Below, piece by piece: positions 12,057 through 21,956 of a stretch of 64,000 nt of DNA; within the stretch, counting starts at the first letter, position 1, and every line of letters begins with the position of its first letter. The notes below the pieces were generated by a model. It was given only the letters and a program-made list of their open reading frames with translations. It made no database searches and was not told the DNA's origin. Source of the stretch: Cladophialophora immunda (Eukaryota > Ascomycota > Eurotiomycetes > Chaetothyriales > Herpotrichiellaceae); assembly GCF_000835495.1 (NCBI RefSeq), contig NW_015622542.1, positions 2,936,485-3,000,484 on the forward strand, in the 5' to 3' direction. A program made the translations under genes and the position numbers.

Positions 12057-12380
12057 TTGATGTTGAAGTAGTGTTGATGTTGAAGTAGTGTTGATGTTGA
12101 AGTAGTGTTGATGTTGAAGTAGTGTTGATGTTGAAGTAGTGTTGATGTTGANNNNNNNNNNNNNNNNNNNNNNNNNNNNNNNNNNNNNNNNNNNNNNNNN
12201 NNNNNNNNNNNNNNNNNNNNNNNNNNNNNNNNNNNNNNNNNNNNNNNNNNNNNNNNNNNNNNNNNNNNNNNTTGATGTTGAAGTAGTGTTGATGTTGAAG
12301 TAGTGTTGATGTTGAAGTAGTGTTGATGTTGAAGTAGTGTTGATGTTGAAGTAGTGTTGATGTTGAAGTAGTGTTGATGT
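12057..12380. repeat. 17-bp tandem repeat interrupted by an assembly gap
   Basis: Near-perfect repeats of TTGATGTTGAAGTAGTG: about 5.6 copies to 12151 and about 6.4 copies from 12272 to 12380. The unit contains no C on the plus strand. Because it flanks the N run on both sides, the true copy number is unknown. Confidence 0.97.
12152..12271. other. Assembly gap of 120 N
   Basis: A run of 120 undetermined bases within the 17-bp tandem repeat. Any open frame crossing it (for example a 375-residue minus-strand frame) is unreliable. Confidence 1.
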
Positions 12381-12723
12381 CAAAATGTGAGGGAAAATTT
12401 GAATAGCCATACAGCCTTGAGACACAGTGCCGATCTTTGAGAAAATCTCAGAAGTTTGAAGACCAAAACGGTTCCTGGAAGCCACCCAATCGCCCACTTT
12501 CCAGGATGAACTCGATGACTGAGTGAGATGTAAGAACATGAAGCAGGGAATGTTGACGTAGACCGTGCAAGTTCTTGATGAGGTTTTGCTTTGGTGAAGT
12601 GATGAAATCCGGTCGAATATCAGCAGGAAGGCCTTGGAGACCTGGTCGAGACTTTGTCGAATGGGACGGATGATGGATGATGAAGAAAACCCTGGAAAAC
12701 CACCCTGCCACCCTCTTTCCAGG

Positions 12724-13122
12724 CTTAATAGCCTCATTGGGTTTTCATCGATGTGTTGTAAGTCCTGATGATTTGGACTGTGGAATGGTGCGCTGAACAC
12801 TGCTCCAGACAAGAACTGACTGAACCAGCCACTGTTTGATCTGCAGCTCAAACAGCGACTGGCAAGCCTGATTTGTCTTTCACAGTTCCCAGCATTGTTT
12901 GTTGATGTCGAGAAGGTTGATGTCGAGAAGGTTGATGTCGAGAAGGTTGATGTCGAGAAGGTTGATGTCGAGAAGGTTGATGTCGAGAAGGTTGATGTCG
13001 AGAAGATTGATGTGTTTGTTGTGTTTGAAGCCGCCCTGGCCAAGTTCTGTGCCTTTGGTGTGTACCTGACTGCAACCTTTGACTCCTAGGCGCCTTAGAA
13101 GCCATCAGTTGCCATGAAGCAA
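12724..13122. other. Spacer between hairpin array and C2H2 gene
   Basis: Non-coding by my reading. It contains the 15-bp tandem repeat listed separately and presumably the 3' UTR of the minus-strand C2H2 gene that stops at 13123. Confidence 0.5.
12901..13005. repeat. 15-bp tandem repeat, seven perfect copies
   Basis: Seven identical copies of GTTGATGTCGAGAAG, then a diverged eighth (ATTGATGTGTTTGTT). The unit shares GTTGATGT with the 17-bp repeat 500 bases away, so the two may have a common origin. In one plus-strand frame it would read VDVEK repeats, but that frame is short and has no gene context. Confidence 0.97.
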
Positions 13123-13968
13123 CTAGAAGAATTCCGCGAAAACACTGTCTAGTGCTGGAGCTTTTGTCAGGAAAACACCTCCGCCAGACCCGTAAGTTGT
13201 AAACGGGGAAGGCTGGACGGCGTTCTCCTTGGGTACAGTGGCCTGTTGGGAGCCGCCAGCGGTCATCTTGGTCGCAGGCGATATAGGCTTTGCAGGCGGC
13301 TGCAGTCGGGGAATTTCTTGTCCCCAATGACCGTTAAACTGTGTATAATTGGCTGCGAACCACACCGGATCGGTGGGCACGCCTGGAGCCAAGTTGATGC
13401 CTTGCTGGGAGGCATCCACGCCCATGTCGAGCGTGACAGCAGGCCCTTGAACCAGGGCGAGTGCTTCTTCTTGGAGCATTTGCTGCTGCCAATGCTCCAT
13501 AGGTGGGTGCACTCCGTACCCACCAAAGTCCTGCTCCTGTGCAGGAGCAAACTGCTCTTCTTGAGCGTTCTCTGGGGCTGCAGATTGCAGCCCATTGACC
13601 TGAGGTGTCCTGTTGTCCAGAACGCCGTCGTTCTGCACGAGTCCCTCTTGGTTGACCCTGACGGGTCCTGGGAGCTCGTCTGCCCAAGCAAGGGGCTTGT
13701 GAGGGCACGATCTGATGTGCCGCTTCACGTTGTCGACGCGGTTGCTGGTGTGGTCGCAACCGAACTCGTGCCATGCGCACCTATAAAGGCCGGCGTTGCC
13801 GGAGCAGGACCTTCTGTGCCTGCGGAGGTTGGACTTATCTGTGAAGACCTTCTGGCAGGCTTCACAGACTGAGCGCTCTCCGCGGTGAGCGCTCGCCAGA
13901 TGGCCGTTGAGAGTGCTCTTGGCCGTGAAGGCCTTGTCACACTCTCTGCAATGGAATGGGCCGGCCAT
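13123..13968 (-). CDS. C2H2-type zinc-finger protein, probable transcription factor
   Basis: Single exon of 281 residues from ATG 13968 (good context, CAAG before ATGG). The frame extends upstream only through non-ATG codons. Finger 1 is a classical C2H2 (C7, C10, H23, H28). Finger 2 is C2HC-like (C35, C38, H51, C55). Finger 3 is wider (C64, C71, H84, C88). The rest is Gln/Pro-rich and acidic, like an activation region, ending in [12 protein letters not shown]. It probably binds DNA in the nucleus; the target is unknown. The hairpin and tandem-repeat locus begins immediately downstream on the same strand. An upstream spliced exon cannot be excluded. Confidence 0.8.
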   Translation of the reverse strand: MAGPFHCRECDKAFTAKSTLNGHLASAHRGERSVCEACQKVFTDKSNLRRHRRSCSGNAGLYRCAWHEFGCDHTSNRVDNVKRHIRSCPHKPLAWADELPGPVRVNQEGLVQNDGVLDNRTPQVNGLQSAAPENAQEEQFAPAQEQDFGGYGVHPPMEHWQQQMLQEEALALVQGPAVTLDMGVDASQQGINLAPGVPTDPVWFAANYTQFNGHWGQEIPRLQPPAKPISPATKMTAGGSQQATVPKENAVQPSPFTTYGSGGGVFLTKAPALDSVFAEFF

Positions 13969-15856
13969 CTTGAATGCTCTGGTGGTTGTACGTGTAGAGC
14001 GGTGTGGTGGCAAGTCCAAGGTGTTGGTGCTTGAGCCTGGGGTGTTGCAGGCTCCTTCGGCAAGAGTCAGCCTCCAGTGGCATTAGAGGATAAGATTCAA
14101 ATGGTACCTTTTGACGCGTGGGAGGTCGCTGTCTTCAGGACAACGGCGAGTGCAGGTTGATGAATTGGTGTTCAGTGTCGGGCTGAATGCAGCTTTCTGG
14201 TTTGATTTTCTGTGAGGATCGGACTGTGTCGTAAGAGCTGTATGGGTTCTAAGGAGAGGGAGAAGGAGAGGACAGGAAAACAGGACGACATTTGTACTCA
14301 AGGCGAAACGCGTGAAAAGGAATTCCCTCCGGTTGAACCATGATGTGTCTCTGTTTTGAAACTTAAAAGCTGCTTAGAACTTACCATTGTATTGATATAT
14401 ATTACGGTCCTGCAACGACGGGAGTGGGAAGCTTGGACCCGAAAGAAACAATCACACGGCAAAAGGGCAGCGCGAGCTTTGATAGACTTTGACAACGTGT
14501 GGTAGAGCAGGCCGGGAGTAAGTCAGGGGAAGAGAACATGGTTGGGTGTAACGGTAGATGCAAAAATACACCAGAACGGGAAGTCATAGTAACGCGGTAA
14601 ACTTTCAACATCAAGACGAGAATCGAAATGCCTTGGTTGCCTCGCGATCATATCGACTCACAATCATTTCCCTGCTCAAGTGGCCGGAGAAGGGTCGCCT
14701 GCAGCGGGTTAGGGTTTGCTGCATTTCATGGTTGAGGAATATGGATTCATAACACGTCCAAAATCGCGAATGTACGAGGAATGCGTGGCTCATTGTAAAG
14801 ATCACTCTCACAGTCCCAGCTCAGTCATCGCTCAGGTCTTTCAAACGACGAAGGTCAATGGATTCTCTCCGCTGGAGGCTGGCTCGGTGCGTGTAGGAAA
14901 GAAGGTGTCCAGATCGAAATCTGCTTTGTTATGTCGAAACACCATCAACCACAGCAACGAGCGAAGGGACCCAAAGACCGTCCAGCAATAGAGTCCGTCG
15001 TGTATGACGCTGGCGACAAACATGGCCAAGGGCCCACGATGTATTGGTGGTTTCCAAGGGTCCCTGAATGCGCAAGTTCCAGACTTGTGCCGGTGGTAGA
15101 CGTCCGTGCCACCGACCTCGCCGTCGTCAAGGTGAACCAGATAAGTTTGGTTCAGACGGGACCTTGGAGACCGTGTATCATGAGGCAGGGTGAGTTTTGT
15201 GAGGGGTCTCCACGTCAACCAAGAAGTACTCTTCATGGCGCCTGTATGTGGTAATTTTCTTTCTTCATTCGCGTCGCGTTTCACGCGTCCCGTCTGTATT
15301 GGGTGGAGTCGTGTATTTTATTTTATCTTTTCCAAACCACAAAAATACAGTACAGGAGCAAGTTTCCTTGGTGCTTCGAAAGGATGTGGGTGAGAGGGTG
15401 AGAGGAGCAGGCATCTGGCAGTCGTGTCGTCGGTTGTTAGGGTGAGCAGTTGCTTGATGGAAGAGATGCAATGCACTGGTGAGGTTGGAATTAGGTGCTT
15501 CGTATTGACAGTGTGCGGTGCCGTAGTCTCGGCCTCGCGCAACAGCTATCTGACGCTGGCACGTGAAGCGTGCATACTTGTAGTTGCAGGTGGTCCCGCC
15601 CCGCGCCGAGCCCGCTTATTCCTCTGCCCATGCGCCGACGGTCAAACGAGGGAAAGTCAAACCCCCCCCGCCATGCACCGCCTCTTTTCCATCGCTTCTT
15701 AAATCCATCTCGCATCCCGCAACCTCTGGCGTCGGTGCTCTAACTTCTCCCATCCAACTCCCAGGCCGTTCCCGAAACACCCTACTTCGTCTTCTAGAAC
15801 GCCGCACTTCGATCGCGGACCTTAATTCCCTTATCCGTAGCCCCGCGGCCTTCGAC
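13969..15856. other. Intergenic region between divergent genes
   Basis: Promoter/leader space for the minus-strand C2H2 gene and the plus-strand myristoyl-type gene. Open frames here are short and without motifs. A CACGTG is present near 15560, roughly 300 bases before the next start. Nothing else was recognised. Confidence 0.4.
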
Positions 15857-16345
15857 ATGGGGAATCTGTGTTCCAAATCAGCCAACCAACCTGACAATTT
15901 TGCCACCCCTGGTCGTACGGTTGGGTCGAGTACGCAGCCTAGACAGACCTCGGCGCCCGTCCCGCAGAAGATCACAAGCAGCACCCCTGGTCGAGCTTTG
16001 GGTGGGGGCGATGGAGGCCCAGGCGTTGAAGATGCCAAAAGTGCTGCTGCCAGAGCAGCCGAGGTGAGTCTTGCTGTGCTGCATCTAGCGGATGGACTCA
16101 GGGTCGGAAGCGTGGTGGTCCTGCGGCCTCGCCTTGACGCTGCCGTGCCCCTGACGAAGACACTGCGATCTAACTGAGATGGCCAGGAGCGCGCCGCAAG
16201 AGCCAGCAAACCTGGGGGGAAACTCTCCAGCCAATTGTCGGCGCAGAAAAAGCAGACTCAGAATCAACTGCTGAACTCGGGTTCCGAGGCTGAGCGGAGG
16301 GCGCGAGACGCCGACCAGGGTGCAGAAGCTCGAAACTGGAACTAA
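15857..16345 (+). CDS. Small conserved fungal protein with N-myristoylation/palmitoylation motif
   Basis: Exons 15857-16063 and 16187-16345 (intron 123 nt, GTGAGT..CCAG) give 121 residues. The N-terminus MGNLCSKS has Gly2 for N-myristoylation and Cys5 for palmitoylation, so the protein is probably tethered to a membrane. The rest is low complexity with Ser/Thr/Pro/Gly, a short TPGR motif occurring twice (residues near 18 and 45), and a basic, Ala/Arg/Lys/Gln-rich C-terminal half that may be helical (ARASKPGGKLSSQLSAQKKQ). Small proteins of this layout are widespread in filamentous fungi. I know of no assigned function. Splicing removes the stop that ends the unspliced frame. Confidence 0.75.
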
Positions 16346-16953
16346 ACCGGAGTCCTTGGGTCCATCCACGCAAGTCACCGCGGTTGTTCGGGGTCGCGAA
16401 GTTCCAGAAGAACCAAAATGTTTCTGCCTGCCTCGATTCCAAGAGTTTGACCAATCTTCTAGAGAGAGCTTGGACCATTCAGTGACACCTCGAAACCTTG
16501 AATGGCTCAAGAGGCCCGCTCTCCCAGCTTCGACCACGCAACGCTCGCTACGGACCCACGCCTTGTTTTCCAAAGTACATACGGGCTGGGGATGTTTTGA
16601 TTCGTGTTGATAACTTCGCGTCATAGAGATTTCCCGGGTGGCGCCAGCAGAACTGCACCCCAGGGTTGTTGCTGGCTTCTACAGGGTTTTGCAAAGCGGC
16701 GAGGATCTCTCCTTCCTGAACTGAATGATTTTGGCGCTGTGTTCTCTCTTGCATGCTCTGACGTTGGTGGTTCTACAGGACATATTGGAGTTCAAACTGC
16801 ATTTTGTTGAATACAGTGATCTTTTGTCTTCTTTTACGACCACTGTCTGCTCGACTAGGATCAATGATGCCAAAGGGTAAGTGATCCGTCAGTGACCACC
16901 AGTGCACGTTCATGAAATGGCTATCATGAAATGGCTACTATGTATCTCCGACT
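16346..16953. other. Intergenic region between convergent genes
   Basis: 3' space of the myristoyl-type gene (plus) and of the metallo-beta-lactamase gene (minus). No gene, repeat or RNA recognised. Confidence 0.5.
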
Positions 16954-18279
16954 TTAGGATGGAACATCAACCAATTTCCCTTCTCGCCATACCCCGGTCA
17001 CCAAGTGAGGTCGAGTCTGTTTGCCGTCCTTTGGCAGATATCCCAGGAAGCGCCAGAAAGTGTTGGTCTTATATCCAGCTTCTTTCCAGTCATTGATGTC
17101 ACTTTCCGGGGAGTCGTTGAACAGGGGTAGTTCGTCGATAAGTGCTCGGTCGTGCGAAATGCACACAAAGATATTCGGATGTGCGTCGTATTCCAACATC
17201 TTTTGCACGCTGAGCTGCGCCGTGGCGGGGTCTGCGGTGATGGTTGGTGCTATCTTGCCTGTCGCAATCGAGTGGAAGGGCTTAGTTCGCGCATGCTCCG
17301 GGTCCGGGTGTATAGAAGTAAAGACTGAACACGGGCAAGGCGGGATAAAGGGCGAGTTCACAAGGGCCTCCTCGGGGATTTCGGCTGGCATGGGTTGGTA
17401 TATACTTGGACGGAAGACGCCGTTGAAGTGGCATACGTCGCCGCCCAGGAAAACCCAGGTATCGGGTGTCGTGCGCGCTAGGGCACCAATATGGCCAACG
17501 GCATGCTGGAGCGATACAATTATTTATTGTTCCTCGCAAGCCCCAGGTCTGGGGAAGACTCACCCCCGGAACATTAAGCAGGAAAAGGCTGCCATCCCCC
17601 CAAAAGTCGTAGGACTCGTAGGGTCCGATGTGATCATCGCTAAAGGAGATCTCTCGGACCTCGCGACCTCTAATAACACATTTTACCAAAGCTTCTCGTG
17701 GGTGGGTAGCTGAGGCCTACTCGAAGTCCGAGTCTAGCATCATTGCCTTGGGATTTGTAGGATAGCCCGGCATGAAGGACTCTTTAAATCCGGGACCAAC
17801 AACAACCTCGGTGGAAGCGGGAAATTGAGACATATCACCCGAGTGATCCCAGTGCCAGTGGCTCGCTGCAGGTTAGCGATCGTAAACTAAACCTCCTCAA
17901 CTCACACGTACCTCCAGACGACCGCATTGATCTGCCTCAAATCGATGCCCTTTTCCTCCAAAATCTCGCTGACATTTTTCTCCACCTTCAAGCCGACGGC
18001 GGCCTCGAGAAGAAGCCCATAGACGACGGGTGGGAAGTTCCAAAAGTCCTTGCGGGAACCGGCGTCAAAAAGGATCTTCTTACCGCTGTTCGGGTGCTCC
18101 AACAGGAACGCCAAGGTCGTGAGGCTAAATGTTTCAAGGCCGGGGATGACAGGTTCGAAAAAGCCGATAGATGCCAACTGCATGTCGGTTGTAGTGTTGA
18201 TGGCGCGCACCTTGACGATGGCGTTGCCAGTAGGGAGTTGCCATGGGGACAGCGGCTCCGGTTGGATCTCGTTGGCCAT
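16954..18279 (-). CDS. Metallo-beta-lactamase-fold hydrolase, AHL-lactonase-like
   Basis: Four exons on the minus strand (18279-17912, 17861-17721, 17669-17564, 17505-16954; introns 50, 51 and 58 nt) give 388 residues. The zinc-binding signature HWHWDH is at residues 124-129 (H124, H126, D128, H129), assembled exactly across intron 1. The other ligands are likely H206 (PGHAVGHIG), D228 (FLGGDV) and the His of CISHDRA. The family includes lactonases that open N-acyl-homoserine lactones and other lactones, but also other hydrolases, so the substrate is not known. No signal peptide is seen. It stands next to an MFS transporter on the opposite strand, sharing a 616-bp promoter, which suggests a shared task such as handling an imported or toxic lactone (inference). 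Confidence 0.85.
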
Positions 18280-18895
18280 TTTGCAAGTGTCAGAAAAGGA
18301 GCTCGAAGAGAATCTCGACCTCTTGCCGCCATGCAGATTGTGTGTTGAGAAGTAGAGATCTGGATCTCGACCGTGTCTGGGACTCATCGATGGAATCTAC
18401 CAGTGCGGAGAAAGTTGATCTGGTAGAGGCGGCCGCGGGCCACGGCTCGGTAAAGGCCACATAAAACGACACGCATGGATCAGCCCCTGCAATTTGTTGG
18501 GAGAGCGGAAGGGTCTTCATGAGAAATCCATGCCCATCGTCCGAGCCACGGATCAGTATGGCCGTAGGAACTCCCGACAATTCATCTTCGAAACTACTTC
18601 AGCGAGCCTCGATCGATCCATCGGTCATGATGAGGGCTCTGTCTTCGAGGTTCAGTATCACGACCGTGACGGGCTCTCGTGCCAGAGTTGTCGCTTGACA
18701 GTGTCGTGCAGGGCAATCTCATCTTGGAGCCACCAAAACGATCGCAGTGACCCTCCTGTGTAGTGTCGTTCGCGAGGCTGAGCAAGACTCCGCGCCACAT
18801 TTTCAATCCCAATTCAATTGAATGAAGTCAGCGCTTTCTCTACCTTGAATTTCCACTTATTGCCGCGGAGGGCTTTGGTCTCTTCAGAACATATT
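18280..18895. promoter_or_regulatory. Bidirectional promoter, lactonase-like gene / MFS gene
   Basis: 616 bases between divergent starts. Contains CCGCGGAG at about 18864, the reverse complement of CTCCGCGG found in two other cluster promoters. No gene seen. Confidence 0.4.
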
Positions 18896-21032
18896 ATGGA
18901 CACCAATCACGCCAACGATCCCCCAGCGAAGGAGGCCTCGGGACTGGACCAGAAACCCACTCAATCCGAGCACACCATGCATATCGAGGAGACGTCGTGG
19001 GAGCTAGAAGACCACGGCGACAACTCTGCCGGAAACGCCGACTGGTCTAAGAAACAGATGGCCGCATATGCTTCATTGTGCATGCTCTGGGTTGGTAAGG
19101 ATGAACCCCTGTTGCTACGTTTGTCTGAGGATCCAGTTGCTAACCCCACGCAACACATGTAGGCTCTCAAGTTCCTCTCTACTTTGTCGGTGGTTCCCTC
19201 GCATACATGGTAAAGGATCTCGGTGGAGCACAGGCACAGGCCTGGCTGCCGGTATGCTACACTCTGGTTCTTGCCGGAATTTGTCCCTTTGTAGGATATC
19301 TTCAGGATCTTCTCGGGCGGCGTTACATGACTTTAGGAGGGGCGGTCGTCATCCTGGTCGGGAGCGCCGTTGTTGGCAGTGCACATTCGTTTGGGCAAGG
19401 TATTGCTGGAATGTGTATCGCTGGAGGCGGCGCAGCTGTTGGTGAGCTTACTGCTCTTGCCGGGTAAGATGCTCACAAATGTCCGAAAGCCAACGACGGT
19501 GAGATGTGCCGGAAGCTAACGTGGGACAATAATACAGGACATCCGAACTCGTTCCTGTGAGAAAACGAGGCCTCTACATTGGCATCATCATTCTGTTCCT
19601 CCTCCCGTTTTGTCCCTATGTCATGTACTCGCAGCTTCTGAGCACCCACGCTACCTGGCGGTGGACCATGTGGATCTCCATGTGAGTGCTGAGTCTGCGG
19701 TTGATGCTTGCCCGTCGGGCTGTAGAAGCTGAAGATTGGCACAGGATCTACAATGCGATTGCTTTGGTGGGAATTACACTGTTCTACTTTCCCGAGAGGA
19801 TCCATTCGACAAACGCCGGACCCGGTCTGGCCATCTTGACCCAGATTGACTATGTGGGGGGATTCTTATCAATCGTTGGAGCGGTTCTCTTGTGAGTCGT
19901 CTTGTCATACGCGTTAACCCTAACCGTAGGCTGACGGAGACAATGGTAGTCTTGTGGCCATCCAAGCGGGAGGATATACCTACCCGTGGAGCAGTGCCCG
20001 AGTACTCGCCCCTCTCATCATCGGGGTCTTGTTGGTCGGCATCTTCTTCGTCTGGGAATGTAAAGTCGCCAAACATCCGTTGATACCACGAGAACTCTTC
20101 CAGGGTCACCGTGCGGTTGCCATCAGTTTCCTGGCGGCCTTTGTCGGTGGCATGAACTTTTACTCCCTCCTCAACTTCTTCCCGTTGTCGTTTGAGACCC
20201 TCTTTGACCCTGCGCCCGTCCAAGTCGGCTTGAAGGGACTCGGTTACGGATTCAGCGTGACTCTCGGAGCCGTGTTTTTCAACATCCTGCTCACAGTTTT
20301 CAAGAACCATCACAGAGAGGTGATGATCATCGCCGCGGTCGTCATGAGTAAGTCTACTGTTTCGTTGTTTCTGTCCAGAACCCCCAAGCGTGTCCTGATG
20401 GATGAAAAGACTAATCAGTGTACCAATACCACAGCCGCCTTTGGAGGAGCGTTGGCCGCGGTCACTCCCGAAACGCCACGCCTTGCCGTGGCCCTGGGTA
20501 CAATCTGCGGCTTTGGTACCGGAGGACTCCTTGTCCCCCCACAGACTATCGCCATTAGTTGCAGGTGAGTGTGATGGGATGCTGATTATGGCCAGAGAGT
20601 TATCTAACAAAGATTGCCTCTAGCCCGGACGCATTCATTGCCACCGCTACCGCCCTCTCACTTTGTGTTCGAGTAATTGGCGGCTCCATCGGATACGCCA
20701 TCTACTACGCCATCTTCAGCAACAAATTGACGACCGATCTCCCAGCCAAAGTGGCGGCGTATGCCGTCGAAGCAGGGTTGCCAGTCTTTTCCGTCACCGA
20801 ATTTGTCGGGACGTTTCTCACCGACCCGAGTGCTGTGGCGAGTGTCGAGGGAGTCACACCGGCGATTCTCGCCGCTGCGACCAAGGGGACTCAGTGGGCG
20901 TATGCGGATGGGCTGAGGCTGGTTTGGCTGACGAGCATTCCCTTTGGAGTGTGCGCCATCCTCGCCTGCTGCCTCTTGGGGAATACCAAGGCGTTCATGA
21001 CGAATCGCATCGCGGCCCACATTCGCCACTAA
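18896..21032 (+). CDS. MFS transporter, TRI12 (trichothecene efflux pump-like) family
   Basis: Seven exons (18896-19094, 19163-19463, 19538-19681, 19745-19891, 19950-20347, 20435-20564, 20624-21032) give 575 residues. A hydrophilic N-terminus of about 55 residues is followed by roughly 14 hydrophobic segments. The loop motif LLGRRYMTLGG is a variant of the MFS signature between TM2 and TM3. Later runs such as SSARVLAPLIIGVLLVG and GGSIGYAIYYAIF are typical of the TRI12/siderophore-type subfamily. Members move small molecules across the plasma membrane with protons, mostly export, sometimes siderophore uptake. The gene ends before the convergent beta-oxidation gene and shares its promoter with the lactonase-like gene. 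Uptake or efflux of the cluster's substrate is plausible but not shown. Confidence 0.87.
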
Positions 21033-21956
21033 ATTCGCTGGCCCTCCGAAGGTGTGACGGATTCAGGTGAAGAATAATGAAGATGGACGCCACACAGATG
21101 GATAGAATCAAGAACCTGGCACTGACCTGCTACCAAGCTGCCGAGTGTCCCTGAGTTACAATGACTGAGACTCATTCGTATCGGGAGGGTAGCACAATAT
21201 TGCGTTTCTAGGGAATGGGCCCCTTGAGCTCACGTTAGTTGATCCGTTCTTTGCATCCTTGTGCAGTCTTGTGCCTACGTTCACCACCGTATTGCTCAGT
21301 CGGAGAGTCGGTACATATCAACGCCATCAATGTATGTATTAGGCACAACCTGCGTCTCCTGGACAGTCATGAATTGTCTCTGTGAAGGACATAGGACAAT
21401 ACAAAGTGTTCTCTAGCCTGCTAATTCTCTCCGTCGTCAGGAACGCGATCGCTTCATGGGCTTGTTAACTTTGCTCGCCCTGTTGCGGCCATGATCGGAG
21501 TTCCCTCTCTGGCCTGGCCCCATGCAGGTCGTTTCGTTAACACTCGTGGCCACTTGGCCCCGAGTTCAATCTTATTTAGGAGACCATTATTGACATATCA
21601 CTATGACTTATAAACCGTTAGATAGCCCGCCTCTTGACAAGTCCAACGATACTAAGCTGGACTCGCCTCAATATTGCCATTCACCATCGTCGATTTAGCC
21701 TCCGCCGCGTAAGTAAGAATCTTATCCAAGCGGATTCTGCCACCATTACAATAGACAAGAGAGACAACAACGAAAGAATCAGAGCACCAGAAAGCGAGAG
21801 GTATACACTACTGCCCAAACTACACCACCCGCTGGTCCCTCCTGCGGATCTCTCTCCTCTCAGGTGCGAACGTGTCCTCGAGGAGTGCTCCCAACACCTC
21901 TCAGCTCCCAATGCTTCTCTTCCTATTTACTCGGGCGACCTTTCAGCCAGGCTCCC
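21033..21956. other. Intergenic region between convergent genes
   Basis: 3' space of the MFS gene (plus) and of the beta-oxidation gene (minus). Open frames from 21634 onward mostly overlap the neighbouring coding sequence antisense. Nothing supported. Confidence 0.45.

Larger units (their letters stand above)
10322..12723 (-). repeat. Array of ten dispersed hairpin elements with G-rich loops
   Basis: Ten copies of a 33-41-base element lie at 10322-10355, 10492-10525, 10653-10687, 11046-11079, 11418-11455, 11644-11684, 11841-11879, 12018-12051, 12473-12506 and 12691-12723. On the minus strand each reads: variable arm, TGGAAA, then a G-rich loop such as GAGGGTGGCAGGGTGG, then a complementary arm ending near TTCCAG. 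The arms differ between copies but stay complementary: ACC/GGT, TCC/GGA, GATTC/GAATC, GACTTC/GAAGTC, AAAT/ATTT, GGC/GCC. In two copies (10322 and 12018) a pair is G-U on the minus strand but A-C on the plus strand, which favours a minus-strand RNA. Start-to-start spacing is 161-455 bases. Copies fall in different reading frames with stops between, so they are not protein repeats. The array lies just 3' of the C2H2 gene on the same strand. Confidence 0.85.
10322..12723 (-). ncRNA. Candidate spliced non-coding transcript carrying the hairpin array
   Basis: Three segments look like ordinary introns of this genome when read on the minus strand: 11017-10964 (GTAAGG..CTGACTGCCAG, 54 nt), 10625-10574 (GTACTT..GCTAACAG..TTTAG, 52 nt) and 10463-10411 (GTGAGT..GCTGACTGATTTCTAG, 53 nt). 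Their size, branch-site-like CTRAC and ends match introns of neighbouring protein genes. Joining the flanks does not give a continuous reading frame: stops appear soon after each join. A spliced RNA whose exons each hold a hairpin is therefore more likely than a protein. Transcription itself is not shown. The transcript could also be a long 3' extension of the C2H2 gene at 13123-13968. Confidence 0.35.

Noticed and set aside
10322..12723. Hairpin copies as repeats of a protein (W-K-x-G-G-R-V-like peptide) or a multi-core peptide precursor
   Set aside because: Each copy can be read as W-K-x-G-G-[RW]-V in one frame, but that frame differs from copy to copy and stops lie between. Joining the three candidate introns also leads to stops, and the stem arms co-vary at RNA level.
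10322..12723. CRISPR-like array
   Set aside because: Spacing is irregular (161-455 bases), copies vary, and the genome is eukaryotic.
11916..13043. Minus-strand open frame of 375 codons across the tandem repeats and N gap
   Set aside because: It is made of the two minisatellites and N bases. Hairpin copies within it fall in different frames, and no protein-like region remains outside the repeats.
13246..13872. Plus-strand frame of 208 codons
   Set aside because: Antisense to the C2H2 gene.
15616..16209. Minus-strand frame of 197 codons
   Set aside because: Antisense to the myristoyl-type gene; low-complexity Arg/Ser/Pro content.
19912..19928. Telomere-like TTAACCCTAACC
   Set aside because: Only about two units, inside an intron of the MFS gene; no array, so not a telomeric or interstitial telomere repeat.
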